Positions 1-8,077 of a DNA stretch of 17,145 nt are shown here, piece by piece; the stretch's first letter is position 1; every line of letters starts with the position of its first letter. The position numbers and the translations under genes are program-made. Under the pieces are notes generated by a model, which was given only the letters and a program-made list of their open reading frames with translations, was not told where the DNA came from and made no database searches. Origin of the DNA: Candidatus Hydrogenedens sp. (GTDB taxonomy: Bacteria > Hydrogenedentota > Hydrogenedentia > Hydrogenedentales > Hydrogenedentaceae); contig JAIWNQ010000240.1 in assembly GCA_020216745.1 (NCBI GenBank), positions 1 through 17,145 of the forward strand, given 5' to 3'.

Positions 1-1
1 A

Positions 2-196
2 AATAATGCTATTTCTAACTTAATTCGTGAAGGTAAAAATTATCAGATATATAGTATATTAGAAACAGCATTTAAGGATGGTATGGTTACCTTTGACCGT
101 CGCCTAAAGGAGTTATATCTCGAAGGACTTATTTCTTACGAAGATGCCATTGCTAATATGAAAAACCCAGAAGAACTAAAAGAAAGTTCTACATAA
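2..196 (+). CDS. pilT: PilT-like type IV pilus retraction ATPase, C-terminal end (partial)
   Basis: Sixty-four codons and a TAA stop read open from the left edge; the start lies outside the window. The residues match the extreme C-terminus of PilT/PilU-family motor ATPases: an AISNLIREGK segment, then QIYSILETA, a DGMVTFDRRLKEL segment, and an LISYEDAIANMKNPEEL tail. These correspond to the family's AIRNLIREGK, QIYS.IQTG, GM.TMD..L.EL and G.IS...A......PEEL pattern. PilT hexamers hydrolyse ATP on the cytoplasmic side of the pilus machine to depolymerise pili during twitching. The Walker motifs are not in the window, so activity cannot be judged. It ends 18 nt before the stop of the oppositely oriented glucosidase gene, with no obvious hairpin terminator between them. 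A GspF/PilC-like platform gene lies about 10 kb away. Confidence 0.85.
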   Translation, partial: NNAISNLIREGKNYQIYSILETAFKDGMVTFDRRLKELYLEGLISYEDAIANMKNPEELKESST

Positions 197-214
197 TCCC
201 GATGGTACACTCAA

Positions 215-2857
215 TTATTGGTTTGCTAATTCTTGGATGATTTCCGCAATTAATGCCGTCCAGCCTGTTTGATGACTTGCACCAATCCCTTCGCCAGTAT
301 CACCATTAAAATACTCATAAAACAAAAGATGCTCTTCACACGAAAAAATATTGTTATAACGATAAAATGTTTCCATTGAAGGGATACACCCTTGTGAATT
401 TTTCTTGAAAAGTGTTAGTAATCGGCTCCTAAGTTCATCCGCTATATTATGAAAACTATAATTTTCAAATTGTTGTGATGAGGTATATTTAAATTCGCTA
501 TGAGATAATCCTAACTTATCCATACTATGAATAAACAAATAATTAAGGGGAAACCATATAGGACCAAACCAATTTGTATTCCCACCAAATATCCTCGATT
601 CCAATTCACCAGGACAATATTTTATTTCATAATGCCTTCTGGATGTATGAACATATAAAGGTTTTTCGCGATGATACCGTGATAACGAACGCAATCCATA
701 CGGTGATAAAAATTCAGATTCATCTAAGGCATATTTTAATAATGCATCCCGTTGTTGGTCTGTAATACACGATATAGCAATATACGTGTTCCCCGTATCT
801 TTACAACAAAATGTCTTAGAAAAAGCACTCAAATATTTATGTGTGTTTAACAATCCTTCTACTACTTTTGATAATTCTGGAAGAGAGTGTAATGGAAGAT
901 GTACTATCCCAAATAATGGAACCAAACCTGAAAAAGCCCGAACTGGCAATTGAAATTCTTTTCCTTCAACCCGAAGTAAAGGATAAAAGAAGGAGTCATT
1001 CTCATCCCAAAACGTTAAGCCATTGTTCCCTTGTAATAAATCAATCGATTTGATGAAATAATGACAAAGACGCACAGCAATCTTTTCAAACAGCGGATAT
1101 TTAATAGCCACGTTACAAGCCAACTCAAGAATATTTCCAATAAGAAAAGGTGTCCAGAAAACTGCTTGTGATTCTTCTATAGTATGCTCTTGTTCAGGTA
1201 TTTTTTCTAACAAACAAAAATTATCAAGCCCAATAAACCCATTTTCAAATAAAGTTTTTCCATCAGTATCTTTTAAATTAGTCCACCATATTAAATTCGA
1301 ATATAACCCGCACAACGCATCCAATAAGAAGGTATTGTACAAATCATCTATATTTGCAGAAAAATGTAGCCGTTCTAAAAGGGTCATAACTTTATTAATT
1401 CCCCACGCCATTACAGGTGGATTTACAAAAGAAAAATTCCACTCAGATGCAGGAATTTGCCCTGTTGTATTTTGATACCGTTCCGATAAAAATAGTTGAA
1501 ATTGCTTGATACAAAAAGCAGGATCTATCCGTGCGGTAGGAATTAAATGAAACGGTAGGTCCCATGAAGCAAACCACGGATACTCCCATTTATCCGGAAC
1601 AGAAAGAACATCCGAAACACATAGTTGCCTCCATGGTTCAAAACGTCTATGTTTCTCATGGTATCCTAATTGATTCGCGACATGTAGCCAATCTTTTATA
1701 GGAAGCGAATAAAAAATCCGAGTCCATAATAACCCTGCATAAGCCTGTCGCATTATCGTCTTTTCAGAGTTATCTATCTTCTTGGGCAATATTTCTTCAT
1801 AAAACGCATCACACTCCTTTCTTCTGAGTTCCAAAAGATGTGTGCACTTTTCCCCCGTAGGTTCCGATGACATCTCAGATATCGACGAAAATCGTAATTG
1901 AACAGAGACGCTCGAATGAGCAGGAACTGAAAATACATACCAAACTGCAACTCGTGTCCCTCGGTTATTCAGCGATAAAAATTCACTATTATTATAGATA
2001 ATCCGTTGTGTAAAAGCCTCTCTTTGTCGTTTTGAAAAGATACCATTTTCTGATTGACTGTCAAATTCCGACTCATTCTCACAAAAGAGCAACTGAGGCA
2101 GAACATTCCCCGTTCCTTCTCCACATTCCAAACGATACTCACCTAATTTAGAATCAGAAAATACAACATGATTCGCCCCCCCATAATATATTTGAGGTTT
2201 CCTATCAATTCTGTCCAACAACCATGACCATTGCCAGCTATTCCTGAAAAAAAACTGAGGAATAATATGCAGTGGTTTTGTCTCTTTACTTCTATTCCAT
2301 GCTGTAATTTGGATAGCAATATCCTTCGGACTCCCCTTAGCATATTCTACAAAAATATCAAAATAATTCAGATTATCAAATACGCCAGTGTCCAAAAGTT
2401 CATACTCTGGGTCATAACAACTTCTGGACTGGTTTTCAGAAATGAGTTTATCATACGGGAATGCTTCACATGGATAACGATATAATGCTTTTGCATAAGA
2501 AAAGCTTGGAACTGCATCAAGATAATAATAGTATTCCTTCACATCTTCTCCATGGTTCCCTTCCAATGCACTTAAACCAAAAAAACGTTCTTTCAATATA
2601 GAGTCCACACCATTCCAGAAAGACATACTGAAACAAAGCCTTCCCGAACGTTCACACCAGCCAAATATTCCATCCTCTCCTAATAAATAATTACGAACCC
2701 TTGCCGTGTCAAAGGTTGTATATTTCCATGCTTGTTCCGGAGAAGAAAAGCACTCCCGAACCGTTCCCCATTCTCGCTCTGGTAAATATGGCCCCCATTC
2801 TTGCCAGAAGTCTCCTTTATAAATTATCTCTTTAATCCTTTCTTTTTCTAAACTCAT
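215..2857 (-). CDS. GH63-type (MGH1-like) glucosidase, 880 aa
   Basis: This is a long intracellular glycoside hydrolase of the GH63-like 'glucosidase' family of about 880 residues; no signal peptide is visible. Family signatures occur in order: WGPYLPEREWGTVRE (21-35), LCFSMSFWNG (74-83), LEGNHGEDVKEYYYYLD (98-114), EYELLDTGVF (151-160), VPDKWEYPWFASWDLPFH (420-437), a PPVMAWG segment (480-486), GGNTNWFGPIWFP (758-770), and LLFYEYFNGDTGEG followed by SHQTGWTAL (844-869). By analogy with the family, the Asp in SWD (433) and the acidic residues near 853-856 are candidates for the active-site acid and base; this is inference. The barrel core is an (alpha/alpha)6 toroid. The substrate is unknown; alpha-glucosides or glucosylglycerate-like compounds are typical. 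The ATG at 2855-2857 is preceded by AAGGGAAG. The gene is divergent from the beta-CASP gene and convergent with the pilT tail. The segment around 541-570 departs from the usual GLDNIGVFDRS and EQADGTAW pattern. Confidence 0.88.
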   Translation of the reverse strand: MSLEKERIKEIIYKGDFWQEWGPYLPEREWGTVRECFSSPEQAWKYTTFDTARVRNYLLGEDGIFGWCERSGRLCFSMSFWNGVDSILKERFFGLSALEGNHGEDVKEYYYYLDAVPSFSYAKALYRYPCEAFPYDKLISENQSRSCYDPEYELLDTGVFDNLNYFDIFVEYAKGSPKDIAIQITAWNRSKETKPLHIIPQFFFRNSWQWSWLLDRIDRKPQIYYGGANHVVFSDSKLGEYRLECGEGTGNVLPQLLFCENESEFDSQSENGIFSKRQREAFTQRIIYNNSEFLSLNNRGTRVAVWYVFSVPAHSSVSVQLRFSSISEMSSEPTGEKCTHLLELRRKECDAFYEEILPKKIDNSEKTIMRQAYAGLLWTRIFYSLPIKDWLHVANQLGYHEKHRRFEPWRQLCVSDVLSVPDKWEYPWFASWDLPFHLIPTARIDPAFCIKQFQLFLSERYQNTTGQIPASEWNFSFVNPPVMAWGINKVMTLLERLHFSANIDDLYNTFLLDALCGLYSNLIWWTNLKDTDGKTLFENGFIGLDNFCLLEKIPEQEHTIEESQAVFWTPFLIGNILELACNVAIKYPLFEKIAVRLCHYFIKSIDLLQGNNGLTFWDENDSFFYPLLRVEGKEFQLPVRAFSGLVPLFGIVHLPLHSLPELSKVVEGLLNTHKYLSAFSKTFCCKDTGNTYIAISCITDQQRDALLKYALDESEFLSPYGLRSLSRYHREKPLYVHTSRRHYEIKYCPGELESRIFGGNTNWFGPIWFPLNYLFIHSMDKLGLSHSEFKYTSSQQFENYSFHNIADELRSRLLTLFKKNSQGCIPSMETFYRYNNIFSCEEHLLFYEYFNGDTGEGIGASHQTGWTALIAEIIQELANQ

Positions 2858-2900
2858 ATTCTTCCCTTGATATAATTAATGATAAAATATATCTCGTTTT

Positions 2901-2929
2901 ATTATACTAAAATAATTCCTATTTCTAAA
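2901..2929 (-). promoter_or_regulatory. Candidate sigma70-type promoter for the glucosidase gene
   Basis: On the minus strand a perfect TATAAT (2901-2906) lies 17 nt downstream of TTTAGA (2924-2929), which matches four of six bases of TTGACA. Transcription would start near 2894, leaving a leader of about 37 nt before the ATG. The region is very AT-rich, so chance matches are likely. No equally good promoter was found for the divergent plus-strand gene. Confidence 0.35.
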
Positions 2930-2971
2930 TTTAGGAAAGTTATAAATTATACAAAAGAAAATAAATAAAAT

Positions 2972-4348
2972 ATGAGTAGAGAACGATGTGTTAATTTAAC
3001 AATATTAGGTGGAGGTGGGGAAATTGGAGCTAATTGTTATCAGGTTTCCTATGCTAACGAGTATATCTTGTTAGATTGTGGGATTCACCCTAAAAAAGAA
3101 GGATTTGAATCTCTTCCAAACTTTGACCGGATGGAAAACTTTCCAGATGCAGTGCTCATTACCCATGGTCATGTAGACCACTGTGGTTCCTTACCCTATT
3201 TAATCCGATTATTCCCCCATTTTAAAGTACATGCTACCCTCCCTACTATTAGAATTATCGAACGAATGCTTCATAACAGTGTCGTTGTTATGAACACCTT
3301 ACGTAAAGAACGTGGAATTTACGACTACCCACTTTACCAACATGACGATGTCGAAAATTTAATGGAGACAACACGAGCTCATTTATATAACAATCTATTC
3401 GATGTCAGCAATAAATCAATTTTTAAAGCCTTATTCAACCCTGCAGGTCATGTGCTCGGCAGTGGAAGTATTTTATTGGAAATAGATAGTTATAAGATCC
3501 TTTATACAGGTGATATTTCATCTGGAAATCAGGAATTGTTGGGTCCTTATCAGTCCTTCGATTGGTTAGACGAAGTAGATACCATAATTATTGAAAGCAC
3601 TCAAGGCGCATTAGATGAAGAACAAATAAATCCATACTTTGACGAAGCACTCCGTTTAGCAGACAATATCAATCACGTTATAAAAAAAGAAGGCTGTGTA
3701 TTAATTCCTACATTTGCTCTCGGCAGAACACAAGAAGTCGCCAATATTCTTGCTCGACTACAAGAAGAAGGCATATTAGCAAAAGTCCCTATTTATATCT
3801 CTGGTTTAGGTCGTGCGATATATGATATTTATGAACAATTCCGAGAGTATCTCGACCAAAATAGCCATTTACGTCCCTTAAATATTTTCCGAAAATTGGG
3901 TAATGTATGGGAACCTGACATTGTTAAAAAACTCATATCTACCCCTTCCATTATTATTGCAACTTCGGGCATGATGGTAGAAAACACCCCGTCCGCATTA
4001 ATTGCACAAGAGATGGTAAAAGAAAAACATCACGGTATATTCTTTGTTGGATACATTGACCCAGAAACATTAGGTTTCAAATTATTAGAAGCACCAGAAG
4101 GGGCTGAACTTCAATTCCAATTAGATGTCCCACCCGTCAAAGTAAAACTACGAAATATCAAAAGATTCCATTTTAGTGGCCATGCTAATCGAAAAGCTTT
4201 GTTAGACCTGATATACCAATTAAAACCCAAAAATGTTATCTTAGTTCATGGAGACCCACCAGCCCTTCGATGGATGAAAGAAAATATCAATTCAAATACA
4301 AATTGTTTCGTTCCACAAAATGGCTCAACAATCTCATTAGAAATATGA
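2972..4348 (+). CDS. Beta-CASP metallo-beta-lactamase family RNase (YSH1/CPSF73-like)
   Basis: This is a 458-residue metallo-beta-lactamase-fold nuclease of the beta-CASP group, which process or degrade RNA with two zinc ions. Visible motifs are LDCG (34-37), the zinc-binding THGHVDH (64-70), NPAGHVLGSG (156-165, His160) and YTGDIS (178-183, Asp181). The beta-CASP motifs are the acidic IIEST (206-210, Glu208), PTFALGRTQE (246-255), FSGHAN (401-406, His403) and LVHGD (424-428, His426). Family members act as endonucleases and 5'-3' exonucleases in the cytoplasm. All metal ligands appear intact, so activity is expected. Length is normal for the single-module bacterial/archaeal form. The ATG has no strong Shine-Dalgarno sequence upstream. 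One nucleotide separates its TGA from the acyltransferase ATG, so the two are probably co-transcribed and translationally coupled. The RNA target is unknown. Confidence 0.92.
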   Translation: MSRERCVNLTILGGGGEIGANCYQVSYANEYILLDCGIHPKKEGFESLPNFDRMENFPDAVLITHGHVDHCGSLPYLIRLFPHFKVHATLPTIRIIERMLHNSVVVMNTLRKERGIYDYPLYQHDDVENLMETTRAHLYNNLFDVSNKSIFKALFNPAGHVLGSGSILLEIDSYKILYTGDISSGNQELLGPYQSFDWLDEVDTIIIESTQGALDEEQINPYFDEALRLADNINHVIKKEGCVLIPTFALGRTQEVANILARLQEEGILAKVPIYISGLGRAIYDIYEQFREYLDQNSHLRPLNIFRKLGNVWEPDIVKKLISTPSIIIATSGMMVENTPSALIAQEMVKEKHHGIFFVGYIDPETLGFKLLEAPEGAELQFQLDVPPVKVKLRNIKRFHFSGHANRKALLDLIYQLKPKNVILVHGDPPALRWMKENINSNTNCFVPQNGSTISLEI

Positions 4349-4349
4349 T

Positions 4350-5306
4350 ATGCCTGAGAAAAAATCCAAAAAAATAAAAAGGAAAATAGTCTCTCTTTTT
4401 GCATTGGGGTTCCTTCGTTTATTCCAGAAAATCCCATTATCCTCATCACGCAAAATTGCAATCCTGTTTGCATTCATTGCATTCCACCTTGTCCCAAGAA
4501 TAAAAAAAGATGGGTACAAACACATCAATTACGCCTTCAGAGATTCCATTACCAAACAAGAAAAAAAAGACATCCTTTGGAGGGCTACAAAAAATATGTT
4601 CCTCGTAGCCTTCGAACTACCTCATCTCCCAAAATTGGCAGAGAATAAATATAGCAACATCGCTTATTACAGAGGTGTTGAAAATATTCAAGACTACATA
4701 GAAAAAAAACAAGGTGCCTTATTTATCAGTGCCCATCTCGGCAATTGGGAAATGATGGCTTCCTTAATGAGTAGCCATGGCTACCCTGTAGCAGAAATTG
4801 TTCGTGAATTTGATGACCCAATTCTTAATAATGCTATAAATGATATTCGAACACGGGCAAAGATAAAGACCATCTCAAAAGACCGTTCCGCTAATGAAAT
4901 AATAAAACTATTGAAAGAAGGTTGGTTTGTTGGAATATTAATTGACCAGTCCCCCCGAGATAATGGTGCACCTGTAACATTTTTCGATAAACCGTGTTGG
5001 GCAACAATCGGCCCAGCCTTCATCTATGCCCGCACAAAAGTCCCAGTGCATCCTGTTAAAATGATACGACAAGAAGATGGCACCCTTTTCTTTGAAATAC
5101 TACCTTCGCTTGAATTAGTCCAAACAGGAAATTTGCAAAATGATATATTAATTAACACTCAAAAATGTCAGGATGCTATCGAAAAAATGATTCGTGAACA
5201 TCCTGACCAATGGCTTTGGTTCCATCGACGGTGGAAACAAAGAGAAAAATTAAAGGCTTATTGGGAAGCAAAACGAAACAAAAATAAAACTAACAATTTT
5301 GAATAA
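4350..5306 (+). CDS. lpxL: LpxL/HtrB-family lipid A (lysophospholipid) acyltransferase
   Basis: This is a 318-residue member of the LpxL/LpxM acyltransferase family. These inner-membrane enzymes transfer a secondary acyl chain from acyl-ACP to the sugar head of a lipid A precursor. The catalytic H(X)4E motif is seen in AHLGNWE (His129, Glu134). Other family blocks are FVGILIDQ (193-200), GAPVTFFDKP (206-215) and the C-terminal HPDQWLWFHRRW (284-295). Two hydrophobic stretches (about 14-26 and 36-49) follow a Lys-rich N-terminus and fit membrane anchoring. It starts 1 nt after the TGA of the RNase gene and has no good ribosome-binding site of its own, which points to translational coupling. 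Presence of this gene implies an LPS-like outer membrane. Which acyl position or lipid it modifies cannot be read from sequence, and related enzymes act on other lipids. Confidence 0.88.
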   Translation: MPEKKSKKIKRKIVSLFALGFLRLFQKIPLSSSRKIAILFAFIAFHLVPRIKKDGYKHINYAFRDSITKQEKKDILWRATKNMFLVAFELPHLPKLAENKYSNIAYYRGVENIQDYIEKKQGALFISAHLGNWEMMASLMSSHGYPVAEIVREFDDPILNNAINDIRTRAKIKTISKDRSANEIIKLLKEGWFVGILIDQSPRDNGAPVTFFDKPCWATIGPAFIYARTKVPVHPVKMIRQEDGTLFFEILPSLELVQTGNLQNDILINTQKCQDAIEKMIREHPDQWLWFHRRWKQREKLKAYWEAKRNKNKTNNFE

Positions 5307-5330
5307 TATAAATAGTTTTATTGTATAGTT

Positions 5331-5336
5331 TATAAT
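5331..5336 (+). promoter_or_regulatory. Candidate -10 box before the epimerase/GT2 pair
   Basis: A perfect TATAAT lies 37 nt upstream of the epimerase ATG in a 67-nt gap after the acyltransferase gene. No convincing -35 box sits 16-18 nt further upstream. It could restart transcription for the epimerase and GT2 genes, but the AT-rich context makes this weak. Confidence 0.28.
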
Positions 5337-5373
5337 TTAATATCACCTTAAAAGAAAGTTAAGAGGTTCTCTA

Positions 5374-6435
5374 ATGAGTATAGCCATTATTACCGGTTCC
5401 GGTGGACTCGTCGGTTCCGCATCCGTTCAACGTTTTGCAAAAGAAAAAATCGATATTGTGGGTATCGACAACGATTCCCGTGCGTATTTCTTCGGGAAAG
5501 AAGCCAGTACTCGTTGGTCTGTCGAATACTTACAAAACACATACCCAAATTACAAGCATTACAATATCGACATTCGTAGTTATGAAGAATTAGAAAAAAT
5601 ATTTCAAAACTACCAAAAAGACATCTCAATTATTATTCATACCGCAGCACAACCCAGCCACGATTGGGCTGCAAAAGAACCATTTACTGATTTTGGAATA
5701 AACGCATTAGGAACACTTAATTTGTTGGAATTGACACGCCGATATGTTCCTGATGCTGTCTTTATCTTTACCTCTACAAACAAAGTATACGGGGACCTAC
5801 CAAACTTTCTCCCTCTTATTGAATGTGAAACACGCTGGGAAGTCGAACCATCTCACCCATGGGCAGAACATGGAATTGACGAAACAATGAGTATTGACCA
5901 GAGCCAACACTCCATTTTTGGTGCCTCCAAAGTTTCAGCAGATGTTATGACTCAAGAATATGGCAGATATTTTGGAATGAAAACAACAATCTTTCGTGGA
6001 GGTTGCCTCACAGGACCACAACATTCAGGTGCAGAATTACATGGCTTCCTTGCTTATCTAATGAAATGTGCCATGACAGGTAGAGACTACCACATCTTCG
6101 GATATAAAGGAAAGCAAGTCCGTGATAATATTCATGCAAACGACTTGGTCGAATGTTTTTGGGAAGTATTTAATGCTCCTCGTTGTGCCGAAGTATACAA
6201 CATCGGAGGAAGTAGATTTAGTAATTGTTCTTTAATAGAAGCGATAGAAATGAGTGAAAGCATTGTCGGCAAGAAAATGAACTATACATATATAGACCAA
6301 CCTCGTAGAGGAGACCATATCTGGTGGATAAGTGATGTCCGCAAATTTCAAAAACATTATCCCAAATGGCAATTAACATATAATGTCCCAAAAATTTTAG
6401 AGGAGATTTACTATGGCCTCAAAGGCCGACTCTAA
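5374..6435 (+). CDS. NAD-dependent sugar epimerase/dehydratase (CDP-tyvelose/paratose 2-epimerase-like)
   Basis: This is a 353-residue extended short-chain dehydrogenase (SDR) that should interconvert a nucleotide sugar, probably for surface glycan synthesis. The N-terminal Rossmann motif is TGSGGLVGS (7-15), with an acidic residue ending the second strand in VGIDND (29-34), typical for NAD(H). Downstream are the [11 protein letters not shown] segment (89-99), TSTNKVYG (133-140) and FRGGCLTGP (207-215), followed by RDNIHANDL (250-258). The wording of the central block, [19 protein letters not shown], resembles proteins usually annotated as CDP-paratose/tyvelose 2-epimerases. The usual catalytic YxxxK is FGASK here (Phe182, Lys186). 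I believe related sequences share this change, but cannot verify it. The start is fixed by AGAGG 7 nt upstream of ATG. Its end overlaps the GT2 gene by 23 nt, indicating one operon. The exact sugar substrate is not determinable. Confidence 0.82.
   Translation: MSIAIITGSGGLVGSASVQRFAKEKIDIVGIDNDSRAYFFGKEASTRWSVEYLQNTYPNYKHYNIDIRSYEELEKIFQNYQKDISIIIHTAAQPSHDWAAKEPFTDFGINALGTLNLLELTRRYVPDAVFIFTSTNKVYGDLPNFLPLIECETRWEVEPSHPWAEHGIDETMSIDQSQHSIFGASKVSADVMTQEYGRYFGMKTTIFRGGCLTGPQHSGAELHGFLAYLMKCAMTGRDYHIFGYKGKQVRDNIHANDLVECFWEVFNAPRCAEVYNIGGSRFSNCSLIEAIEMSESIVGKKMNYTYIDQPRRGDHIWWISDVRKFQKHYPKWQLTYNVPKILEEIYYGLKGRL
6399..6406 (+). promoter_or_regulatory. Strong ribosome-binding site inside the epimerase gene
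   Basis: AGAGGAGA ends 6 nt before the ATG at 6413 and lies within the last codons of the epimerase gene. It is one of the best Shine-Dalgarno matches in the window and decides the start of the overlapping GT2 gene. Confidence 0.75.
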
Positions 6436-7228
6436 TGTAATACCCGTCCCCAAAAATACACTTCTTTATTCAATTCTTATTCCTGCTCACAATGAAGAGA
6501 AAAACATCGCATTTACAGTGGAAGAATTAATTCAAGAATTACGGAACGAACAAATTCCTTTTGAAATTGTTATCGTTAACGATAATAGTCAGGATAATAC
6601 ACAGAAAGTTGTAGAAGACCTAAAAACACAATACCCAGAAGTCGTATTAGTAAACAATCCTCTGCCTAATGGTCTGGGTAGAGCCATACGCACAGGCTTA
6701 AAGAATGTTAAAGGAGATGTAATCGCAATTGTAATGGCAGACCGTTCAGATGACCCTAAAGATATTGTCCGTTGTTATCGCAAAATTGAAGAAGGCTACG
6801 ACTGCGTATTTGGCTCCCGTTTCAGAAAAGAAAGCATCGTTAGCCACTACCCAAAAATAAAACTAATTGCAAATCGTATTGTAAATAAATTCTTACAAAT
6901 CCTTTTCCTAACCCATTTCAATGACCTAACAAACGCATTTAAAGTTTACCGACGACATGTTATCGAAAATATTAGTCCATTACAGTCAGCTCATTTCAAT
7001 ATCACCATCGAAATGTCGCTATCCTCTTTAATCCGTAAATATAAAATTGCCGAAATCCCTATTTCTTGGTATGGGAGAACATGGGGACAATCGAAACTCA
7101 AACTTCGAGAAATGGGAAGAAGATATTTATGCACTATGTTAATGGTTTGGTTCGAACGACTTTTGATCTTGGACGACATCATAACTGAAAAAAATCATCA
7201 AATAAATCAAAACAAAAAAGATAATTAA
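6413..7228 (+). CDS. GT2 family glycosyltransferase (dolichol-phosphate mannose synthase-like)
   Basis: This is a 271-residue glycosyltransferase with a GT-A fold and no C-terminal membrane helices of the DPM1/GtrB type. Features are [14 protein letters not shown] (19-32), the nucleotide-binding strand [11 protein letters not shown] (53-63), [12 protein letters not shown] (85-96), the metal-binding region MADRSDDP (108-115), and FGSRF (133-137). The usual strand motif is VVDDxSxDxT and the usual metal motif is DADxQxxP. Here they read VNDNS and MADRSDDP, so the first Asp of each is replaced while other acids remain nearby. A WGQSKLKL segment (224-231) matches the conserved G.SK..L loop. It would transfer a sugar from a nucleotide donor to a lipid carrier or glycan. 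It overlaps the epimerase gene by 23 nt and probably uses the sugar that enzyme makes. A 5-bp GC hairpin (GGCCT/AGGCC) sits right after the start codon. Its stop overlaps that of nagB. Confidence 0.85.
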   Translation: MASKADSNVIPVPKNTLLYSILIPAHNEEKNIAFTVEELIQELRNEQIPFEIVIVNDNSQDNTQKVVEDLKTQYPEVVLVNNPLPNGLGRAIRTGLKNVKGDVIAIVMADRSDDPKDIVRCYRKIEEGYDCVFGSRFRKESIVSHYPKIKLIANRIVNKFLQILFLTHFNDLTNAFKVYRRHVIENISPLQSAHFNITIEMSLSSLIRKYKIAEIPISWYGRTWGQSKLKLREMGRRYLCTMLMVWFERLLILDDIITEKNHQINQNKKDN

Positions 7229-8034
7229 CGTTCCTTCCGCCTCATCAAAACACGATAGGACTCCCACTCAGGTTCATTCTCAAAAATCCAACGATAGTAC
7301 TCTTTCTGTGTCAATTCCGAACCTGCTTCCTCATCAGCGACAACAACACAATTAGGGTGTAATTGTAAAGCAGTTGCTGAAATCATAGCAGTAAAAGGAC
7401 CCTCCACTGCTTTAGCCAATATCTTACTTTTATGCTTACCTATAACCAACACAATACATTGGTCCGCCTCAAGAATAGTCCCAACGCCCATCGTTATAGC
7501 CCGTTTTGGCATCTCATCAGGATTAGGAAAAAGATGCTTATTTTGTGCAATTGTCCTCGGTGAAAGAGCCTTTTCTCGAGTCCGCGAAAACATAGAAGAT
7601 AAAGGCTCATTAAATCCAATATGTCCCGATTCACCTATACTTAATATCTGCAAATCAATCCCTCCATAGTCTCGTATTTTTCCCTCATACTCAATACATT
7701 CCTTCTTAATATCCGATGCCATCCCATTTGGAATATGAGTATTCCGCGGGTCAATATTAATATGTTGAAAAAAATGATACCGCATAAAATAATGATATGA
7801 CCCCGGATGTTCCGGTGCTATCCCTATATATTCATCCAAATTAAACGTCACTGCTAATGAAAAGTCCAAATTCTCTTTCTGATGCATCTCCACAAGACGA
7901 CCATAGAGAGGTATCATTGTCCTACCTGTAGCCAATCCCAAAACAGAATGTGGTTTTTCCCTTAACCTTTCTGCGATAATATAGGCAACAAGATTGACAG
8001 CATCATGAGAAGTCGGTTGAACAATAACCTGCAT
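7225..8034 (-). CDS. nagB: Glucosamine-6-phosphate deaminase
   Basis: This 269-residue protein matches NagB throughout; the enzyme converts glucosamine-6-phosphate to fructose-6-phosphate and ammonium in the cytoplasm. Motifs include LGLATGRT (32-39) at the sugar-phosphate site and FNLDEYIG (64-71), with Asp67 equivalent to the E. coli catalytic base Asp72. Also present are HPGSYHYFM (76-84), GESGHIGFNEP (134-144) carrying His138 and Glu143, MGVGTILEA (182-190) and an ATALQLHPN segment (220-228). The position equivalent to E. coli Asp141 is Ser136. Other NagB groups also vary there, so function is still likely. AAAGG lies 8 nt before the ATG. No nagA is adjacent, so the source of the substrate (imported amino sugar, cell-wall recycling or chitin) is open. 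The gene is divergent from the hemolysin III-like gene by 43 nt, and its TAA overlaps the GT2 stop on the other strand by 3 nt. Confidence 0.93.
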   Translation of the reverse strand: MQVIVQPTSHDAVNLVAYIIAERLREKPHSVLGLATGRTMIPLYGRLVEMHQKENLDFSLAVTFNLDEYIGIAPEHPGSYHYFMRYHFFQHINIDPRNTHIPNGMASDIKKECIEYEGKIRDYGGIDLQILSIGESGHIGFNEPLSSMFSRTREKALSPRTIAQNKHLFPNPDEMPKRAITMGVGTILEADQCIVLVIGKHKSKILAKAVEGPFTAMISATALQLHPNCVVVADEEAGSELTQKEYYRWIFENEPEWESYRVLMRRKER

Positions 8035-8077
8035 ATCAAATGCCTTTCTATATTAAAAGTTTAAATAGGTAATAGAA

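Noticed and set aside
6415..6427. GGCCT/AGGCC hairpin after the GT2 start as a translational switch or terminator
   Set aside because: The stem is only 5 bp with a 3-nt loop, lies inside the coding sequence and has no U-tract; chance is likely.
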